Part shown: piece after piece, positions 6,828-10,097 of the stretch
How the letters are laid out: every line of letters starts with the position of its first letter
Position numbering within the stretch: position 1 is the first letter of the stretch
NCBI GenBank assembly: GCA_003149735.1
Contig: QANA01000065.1
Coordinates: forward strand, 1-10,097
Source: Clostridiales bacterium
GTDB taxonomy: Bacteria; Bacillota_A; Clostridia; Christensenellales; Christensenellaceae
DNA: 10,097 nt
Direction: 5' to 3'
Translations under genes and position numbers: made by a program
The notes under the pieces: model-generated
What the model was told of the DNA's origin: nothing
The model's database searches: none
The model's input: the letters and a program-made list of their open reading frames with translations, nothing else

Positions 6828-6951
6828 ATTGATATAGGAAGCCGGATATATATGCAATTGAATATGGGGCTGATGGATATTTCATGTTGAAAAAATAAAA
6901 TTGGAAGTAAAAATTAAAACCGCACAATGAAAAACTGCAAAATAGAGAGAG

Positions 6952-7017
6952 AAGAGCATTATTGCCATATTTTTATCGATATTAATATATCGATTAAAAT
7001 ATGGCAATAATGCTCTT
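6952..7017. repeat. Long near-perfect inverted repeat upstream of the alcohol dehydrogenase gene
   Basis: Two 22-base arms (6952-6973 and 6996-7017) are perfect reverse complements. After one T-T mismatch (6974/6995) an inner 8-bp stem ATCGATAT/ATATCGAT closes on TAAT. That makes 30 paired bases over 66 bases. The inner part, ATCGATATTAATATATCGAT (6975-6994), shares ATCGATATTA with the palindrome in the lysR promoter. Its centre is about 74 bases upstream of the predicted adh start site, a usual place for a LysR recognition site. T's follow the right arm (7016-7020), so it could also end a transcript from the left, yet lysR already has a terminator. The gene-free stretch 6789-7108 otherwise holds only that terminator and the adh promoter; 6828-6951 shows nothing. 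Confidence 0.8.
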
Positions 7018-7023
7018 TTTGTA

Positions 7024-7052
7024 TTTCTGCTTATAAGGAAAGCTGCTATACT
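7024..7052 (+). promoter_or_regulatory. Promoter of the alcohol dehydrogenase gene (weak -35)
   Basis: TATACT (7047-7052) is a good -10, but the hexamer 17 bases upstream, TTTCTG (7024-7029), is a poor -35. This is typical of promoters that need an activator and fits control by the LysR protein. The start site would be near 7059. Confidence 0.45.
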
Positions 7053-7108
7053 GAAGGTGGAAAATATCTTCCAAAAAATAAAATAGAAACACGGAGGCTG
7101 AAACTATT

Positions 7109-8299
7109 ATGGCAAGGTTTACATTACCCAGAGATTTGTATCATGGAAAAGGTGCATTGGAAACGCTGAAGACATTGCAAGGCGAAAAGGCCATGGTTGT
7201 TGTTGGCGGCGGAAGCATGAAGCGCTTTGGCTTTTTGGATAGAGTAATCGCCTACCTGGAAGAAGCGGGGATGGAAGTACAGCTTTTTGAAGGGGTAGAA
7301 CCGGATCCTTCGGTAGATACAGTAATGAAGGGCGCACAAGCGATGCGGGAATTTGGACCGGATTGGATTGTAGCCATCGGCGGAGGTTCTCCGATTGATG
7401 CAGCAAAGGCGATGTGGGTATTTTATGAATATCCGGAGACGACTTTTGATGCATTGTGTATTCCGTTTAATTTCCCGACTTTGCGTACAAAGGCAAAGTT
7501 TTGCGCAATTCCTTCAACTTCAGGCACAGCGACGGAAGTAACAGCATTCTCTGTTATTACCGATTATCAGAAAGGGATTAAATATCCGCTGGCAGATTTT
7601 AATATTACACCGGATGTTGCGATTGTAGATCCGGAACTGGCTGAAACGATGCCGAAAAAACTGACGGCACACACCGGTATGGACGCAATGACACATGCAA
7701 TTGAAGCATATGTTTCCACCTTACATTGCGATTTTACGGATCCGTTGGCTCTGCATGCAATTAAGATGATACATCAGGATCTGATTGCTTCTTATCAAGG
7801 AGATATGGAAGCGAGAGATCGCATGCATAATGCACAATGTTTGGCAGGCATGGCATTTTCTAATGCGCTGTTGGGAATTGTACATTCTATGGCTCATAAA
7901 ACCGGTGCGGCCTATACAGGAGGGCATATCGTTCATGGTTGTGCAAACGCTATGTATTTGCCAAAAGTAATTCGCTTTAATGCGAAAGAAAAAGAGGCAG
8001 AAAAGAGATATGCACAAATCGCAGCTTTTCTTGGCCTGAAAGGGGAGAATGACGAGGAATTGGTGGAATCTCTGATTCGGGAGCTTCAAATGATGAATCA
8101 GGCTTTGGATATTCCCTCCTGCATTCGCGATTATGAAGGCGGGATTATTGATGAAAAAGAATTTATGGAAAAGTTGCCGGCGGTGGCGGAATTGGCGGTT
8201 GGCGACGCCTGCACCGGATCCAATCCCCGAAAGATCACGCCTGCTCAGATGGAAAAACTTCTGGAATGCTGCTATTTTGATCGGGAAGTTGATTTCTAA
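7109..8299 (+). CDS. Iron-containing (type III) alcohol dehydrogenase
   Basis: 396 residues, the usual length of the Fe-ADH family, which reduces aldehydes to alcohols or the reverse with NAD(P)H. The N-terminal nucleotide-binding domain holds VVVGGGSMKRFG and the signature AIGGGSPIDAAKAM (about 90-103). The C-terminal domain has all four metal ligands: D192 and H196 in GMDAMTHAIEAY, H263 in VHSMAHKTGA and H276 in GGHIVHGCANA. The ending VGDACTGSNPRKITPAQM resembles the ADH half of AdhE and butanol/propanediol-type dehydrogenases, so a short-chain aldehyde in fermentation is a fair guess; the exact substrate is not readable. ATG 7109 follows GGAGG by 11 bases, slightly long, but the N-terminus is standard for the family. 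It is transcribed alone and is likely controlled by the upstream LysR protein. Confidence 0.93.
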   Translation: MARFTLPRDLYHGKGALETLKTLQGEKAMVVVGGGSMKRFGFLDRVIAYLEEAGMEVQLFEGVEPDPSVDTVMKGAQAMREFGPDWIVAIGGGSPIDAAKAMWVFYEYPETTFDALCIPFNFPTLRTKAKFCAIPSTSGTATEVTAFSVITDYQKGIKYPLADFNITPDVAIVDPELAETMPKKLTAHTGMDAMTHAIEAYVSTLHCDFTDPLALHAIKMIHQDLIASYQGDMEARDRMHNAQCLAGMAFSNALLGIVHSMAHKTGAAYTGGHIVHGCANAMYLPKVIRFNAKEKEAEKRYAQIAAFLGLKGENDEELVESLIRELQMMNQALDIPSCIRDYEGGIIDEKEFMEKLPAVAELAVGDACTGSNPRKITPAQMEKLLECCYFDREVDF

Positions 8300-8314
8300 A
8301 CGAATAAAAAAATT

Positions 8315-8336
8315 CCTGCCATATAGGATAGGCAGG
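8315..8336 (-). terminator. Hairpin oriented as a minus-strand terminator
   Basis: CCTGCC (8315-8320) and GGCAGG (8331-8336) form a stem behind the adh stop. On the plus strand no T's follow, but on the minus strand the stem is followed by AATTTTTTTATT. It could stop antisense transcription entering adh from the right, or act with the next hairpin at the end of adh. Confidence 0.4.
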
Positions 8337-8385
8337 TGTGCGTAAGATAGTATTATTATACCAAGATTGACGAAGCAGAAGGGAG

Positions 8386-8417
8386 CCGCCCGAACGAAAA
8401 ACGTTCGGGCGGTTTTT
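8386..8417 (+). terminator. Terminator downstream of adh
   Basis: CCGCCCGAACG (8386-8396) pairs perfectly with CGTTCGGGCGG (8402-8412) around five A's and is followed by TTTTTG. It is strong, though 86 bases behind the adh stop. Confidence 0.92.
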
Positions 8418-8511
8418 GTACAGGTGGTAGCATTTTTTATAGTTTCCTGATACACTTTATTCAGTGAAAGAGTGAGAAAAATCGGCATTTGGCGGAGAGG
8501 AGATATAGTTA

Positions 8512-8970
8512 ATGAAATTGAAAAATCCTATGTTAGTAGTAACAGATATTGATAAATCAGTGGAGTTTTATAAAAAAGTTTTGGGGCTCCATGTAATTAT
8601 GGATTTTGGTGCAAATAAGACTTTGACAGGTGGTTTGGCACTGCAAACGTTAGGGACTTGGAAAGAATTGATTGGTACAGGCAGCGTTTCATTCGGTAGC
8701 AATAGTTCGGAAATATATTTTGAAGAGAATAACTTTGATAAATTTGTTGACAGACTGAAAAAGTGTGATGTGGAATATGTCCATCCTATCAAAGAACATT
8801 CATGGGGACAGCGAGTGGTTAGAATTTATGACCCTGATAAACATATTATCGAGATTGGCGAAAGCATAAAAGTAGTTTGTAGACGTTTTTTGGATAATGG
8901 CATGACACCAGAGCAAGTAGCAGAAAGAATGGATGTGCCAATGAAATTCGTGAATGCTTGTATGCGCTAA
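8512..8970 (+). CDS. VOC (glyoxalase/bleomycin-resistance fold) family protein
   Basis: 152 residues with the two-module VOC layout: module one KNPMLVVTDIDKSVEFYKKVLGL (4-26) and module two from about residue 67 (EIYFEENNFDKFVDRLKK) to the closing strand VVRIYDPDKHIIEIGES (102-118), whose E114 is the usual metal-ligand position. The family covers glyoxalases, dioxygenases and drug-binding proteins; which one this is cannot be read. An extra C-terminal tail (about 120-152) contains MTPEQVAERMDVPMKFVNAC, a short helix-turn-helix-like piece. ATG 8512 has GAGGAGA about 9 bases upstream. The gene follows the strong adh terminator, so it has a separate promoter, which I could not place with confidence in 8418-8500. 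It is more A/T-rich in codon choice than adh, by eye. Confidence 0.82.
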   Translation: MKLKNPMLVVTDIDKSVEFYKKVLGLHVIMDFGANKTLTGGLALQTLGTWKELIGTGSVSFGSNSSEIYFEENNFDKFVDRLKKCDVEYVHPIKEHSWGQRVVRIYDPDKHIIEIGESIKVVCRRFLDNGMTPEQVAERMDVPMKFVNACMR

Positions 8971-9054
8971 AGTCCAATTTACGGAAAAGAAAACTTTGGT
9001 TTGTATGAGTGATAAAATATTAATTGTCTTGGAGTAAAACCAGGAAAACAATCT

Positions 9055-9242
9055 CTTTAGGTACTAAAGGGCACATTTCTATACTCTTCTGTCGGAAGTA
9101 TTAGTAAGTATAGTCAGCAATCCGACTGAATGAAGCTTCATTCTCTGCCGGTAGAAGGATATCAATAACCCTCCGGTATGCTCTCATGCGTACGGAGAAT
9201 TTGCTGTTTTACGGACACTTTCCAATAGGGCGGGAAGTTTTT
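9055..9242 (+). ncRNA. Candidate structured small RNA (family not recognised)
   Basis: The 419-base stretch between the VOC gene and the small peptide has no convincing frame at 8971-9389 but folds well. Helices seen: CTTTAG/CTAAAG (9055-9060, 9064-9069); CTATACT (9079-9085) with AGTATAG (9107-9113); GTCGGA (9091-9096) with TCCGAC (9121-9126); the palindrome GAATGAAGCTTCATTC (9128-9143); and CTCCG-TATGC (9171-9181, one bulged G) with GCGTACGGAG (9188-9197). The second and third helices interleave, so they form either an H-type pseudoknot or a switch. A terminator-like hairpin with T's closes the unit at 9217-9242. The 5' end is uncertain, since no clear promoter was found. I see no signatures of SRP RNA, RNase P RNA, tmRNA or a riboswitch I know. 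Confidence 0.4.
9217..9242 (+). terminator. Terminator of the candidate small RNA
   Basis: ACTTTCC (9217-9223) pairs with GGGAAGT (9232-9238), one G-U pair, around an 8-base loop; five T's end it (9238-9242). The stem is modest. Confidence 0.5.
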
Positions 9243-9389
9243 ATCAAAAAATAGTAAAAAAATCTATTTGGTAAGCAGGAAATTTTAAGTTGATGTGGAA
9301 TTATTATATATCGAAGATGAAAAAGCTTATGAGGTTTCTCGTTTTTTATGTTTAACAAGCGTGTACTACACTGAAAGGAGGATATTTTT

Positions 9390-9470
9390 ATGAGCTTGTG
9401 GCTTTGCATGGCTGAGGTGGTTCTGGTACCCACGTTGACCATTTTTGTACTCGCACTGTTCAACAGATAA
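9390..9470 (+). CDS. 26-residue single-membrane-segment peptide
   Basis: A near-ideal AAAGGAGG (9374-9381) stands 8 bases before ATG 9390, and the frame runs 26 codons to TAA. The peptide starts MSLWLCMAEV, continues as a hydrophobic stretch VVLVPTLTIFVLALF (10-24, with one Pro) and ends in NR, so it has one acidic and one basic residue and would span the membrane once. A separate terminator follows at 9495. No family is recognised. By size and shape it could be a type I toxin-like peptide, a small membrane subunit or a regulator of a membrane protein; no antisense RNA promoter was identified to support the toxin reading. It lies between the candidate small RNA and the tRNA cluster. No good promoter was found, although GTGTACTACAC, an odd-centred palindrome, lies at 9361-9371 just upstream. 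Confidence 0.6.
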   Translation: MSLWLCMAEVVLVPTLTIFVLALFNR

Positions 9471-9494
9471 AACAACATACTCATTATTACAGAG

Positions 9495-9523
9495 GGCGTT
9501 TCTTATAGGGAGAAACGCCTTTT
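9495..9523 (+). terminator. Terminator of the small peptide gene
   Basis: GGCGTTTCT (9495-9503) pairs perfectly with AGAAACGCC (9511-9519) around 7 bases and is followed by TTTTAT. The gap from here to 9682 contains nothing I can support. Confidence 0.82.
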
Positions 9524-9682
9524 ATATTGTAAAGAAATATATACTATTTGTTATAGAAAAAGTATCTGAACTATTTCGGGATAAGCTGTGAGCAGCGAAA
9601 AAAAGGGGAATGATTTATAAAATGAATGTGGCTTAGAACTGTCTTGTGGCAAAACATAATGAATACCAGAAAAAAGAGAAAA

Positions 9683-9716
9683 CAAAAGACATATATCAAT
9701 TGATATATGTCTTTTG
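9683..9716 (-). terminator. Terminator of the leftward tRNA cluster (34-bp palindrome)
   Basis: A perfect palindrome centred on CAATTG (9683-9716), with arms CAAAAGACATATATCAA and its complement. On the minus strand it overlaps the CCA of tRNA-Leu by two bases and is followed by TTTTC...TTTTTT, as expected for an intrinsic terminator. Confidence 0.8.
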
Positions 9717-9801
9717 GTGCGGATAACAGGAGTCGAACCTGCATGAACGTAAGCTCATACGGACCTGAACCGTACGCGTCTGCCAATTCCGCCATATCCG
9801 C
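9715..9801 (-). tRNA. tRNA-Leu (anticodon CAG)
   Basis: Acceptor GCGGATA pairs with TATCCGC; discriminator A and encoded CCA. The anticodon stem TACGG/CCGTA encloses TTCAGGT, so the anticodon is CAG. The long variable arm (TGAGCTTACGTTCA) is typical of class II tRNA-Leu, and the T arm GCAGGTTCGACTCCTGT is normal. It is last in the leftward cluster. Confidence 0.95.
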
Positions 9802-9828
9802 ATATGGCTCTTCTCAAGAGAGAAGAAA

Positions 9829-9913
9829 TGGTGGATGGGGATGGATTCGAACCATCGAAGTCTGTGACGACAGATTTACAGTCTGTTCCCTTTGGCCACT
9901 CGGGAACCCATCC
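9829..9913 (-). tRNA. tRNA-Tyr (anticodon GTA)
   Basis: Acceptor GGATGGG pairs with CCCATCC; discriminator A and encoded CCA. Anticodon stem ACAGA/TCTGT around CTGTAAA gives GTA. The long variable arm fits bacterial tRNA-Tyr. Confidence 0.95.
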
Positions 9914-9933
9914 ATAAAACAATATAGAAATGA

Positions 9934-10009
9934 TGGAGCTGGTGGGGGGAATTGAACCCTCAACCTGCTGATTACAAATCAGCTGCTCTGCCAATTGAGC
10001 TACACCAGC
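9934..10009 (-). tRNA. tRNA-Thr (anticodon TGT)
   Basis: Acceptor GCTGGTG pairs with CACCAGC; discriminator T and encoded CCA. Anticodon stem GCTGA/TCAGC around TTTGTAA gives TGT. D arm TAGCTCAATTGGCAGAGCA is standard. Confidence 0.95.
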
Positions 10010-10020
10010 ATCTATATAAA

Positions 10021-10096
10021 TGGTGCCTCAGGGTGGAATCGAACCGCCGACACAGGGATTTTCAGTCCCTTGCTCTACCGACTGAGCTACCGAGGC
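10021..10096 (-). tRNA. tRNA-Phe (anticodon GAA)
   Basis: Acceptor GCCTCGG pairs with CTGAGGC (one G-U pair); discriminator A and encoded CCA. Anticodon stem AGGGA/TCCCT around CTGAAAA gives GAA. It is the first tRNA of the visible leftward cluster, which may continue beyond the right edge. Confidence 0.95.
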
Positions 10097-10097
10097 A

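Noticed and set aside
6853..6891. Twelve-codon frame from the ATG near 6853 between lysR and adh
   Set aside because: There is no proper ribosome binding site, and it is too short with no sequence pattern to support it.
7721..8488. 255-codon frame on the minus strand across the adh 3' end
   Set aside because: It runs antisense to conserved adh codons and across the strong adh terminator, and has no recognisable domain.
9707..9994. Frames across the tRNA cluster on both strands
   Set aside because: They are translations of tRNA genes with full cloverleaf structure and encoded CCA.

Overview
The window looks like chromosomal DNA of a low-to-mid GC anaerobic member of the Bacillota, from Clostridia or Negativicutes. 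The reasons are a T-box leader in front of a prolyl-tRNA synthetase, purine-rich GGAGG ribosome binding sites, TTG starts, several U-tailed terminators, tRNA genes that encode CCA, and an Fe-dependent alcohol dehydrogenase. The lineage is an inference from these traits; no marker gene here settles it. No phage, IS element, CRISPR array or defence operon was found.

Left part (1-2885): a left-truncated exported protein of unknown function runs leftwards from a TTG start. A YfbR-type HD-domain 5'-deoxynucleotidase diverges from it and carries His-Glu where the family has its His-Asp motif. Next comes a promoter, a T-box riboswitch with a proline specifier and its own terminator/antiterminator, and proS, which is then terminated.

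Middle (2885-5774): directly behind the proS terminator lies the C-terminal third of an FtsH-type zinc metalloprotease. It lacks the membrane and ATPase parts, has a small in-frame deletion, and is probably a gene remnant. A perfect 17-bp hairpin separates it from a convergent gene for a DEDDh-type 3'-5' exonuclease-like protein. A D-2-hydroxyacid dehydrogenase gene follows with its own promoter and terminator.

Right-middle (5777-8417): a LysR-type regulator and an iron-containing alcohol dehydrogenase. An AT-rich palindrome built on ATCGATATTA lies between the -35 and -10 of the lysR promoter. The same 10-mer occurs at the tip of a long hairpin about 70 bp upstream of the adh start site, where the -35 is poor. 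This suggests that the regulator represses itself and activates adh. The hydroxyacid dehydrogenase upstream could belong to the same redox/fermentation theme, but it has its own promoter and terminator.

Right part (8418-10097): a VOC (glyoxalase-fold) protein with a short helical tail; a gene-free stretch that folds well and ends in a terminator, a candidate small RNA with a possible H-type pseudoknot; a 26-codon single-membrane-segment peptide gene with a near-ideal ribosome binding site and its own terminator; and a leftward tRNA cluster (Phe-Thr-Tyr-Leu) ending in a 34-bp palindromic terminator.
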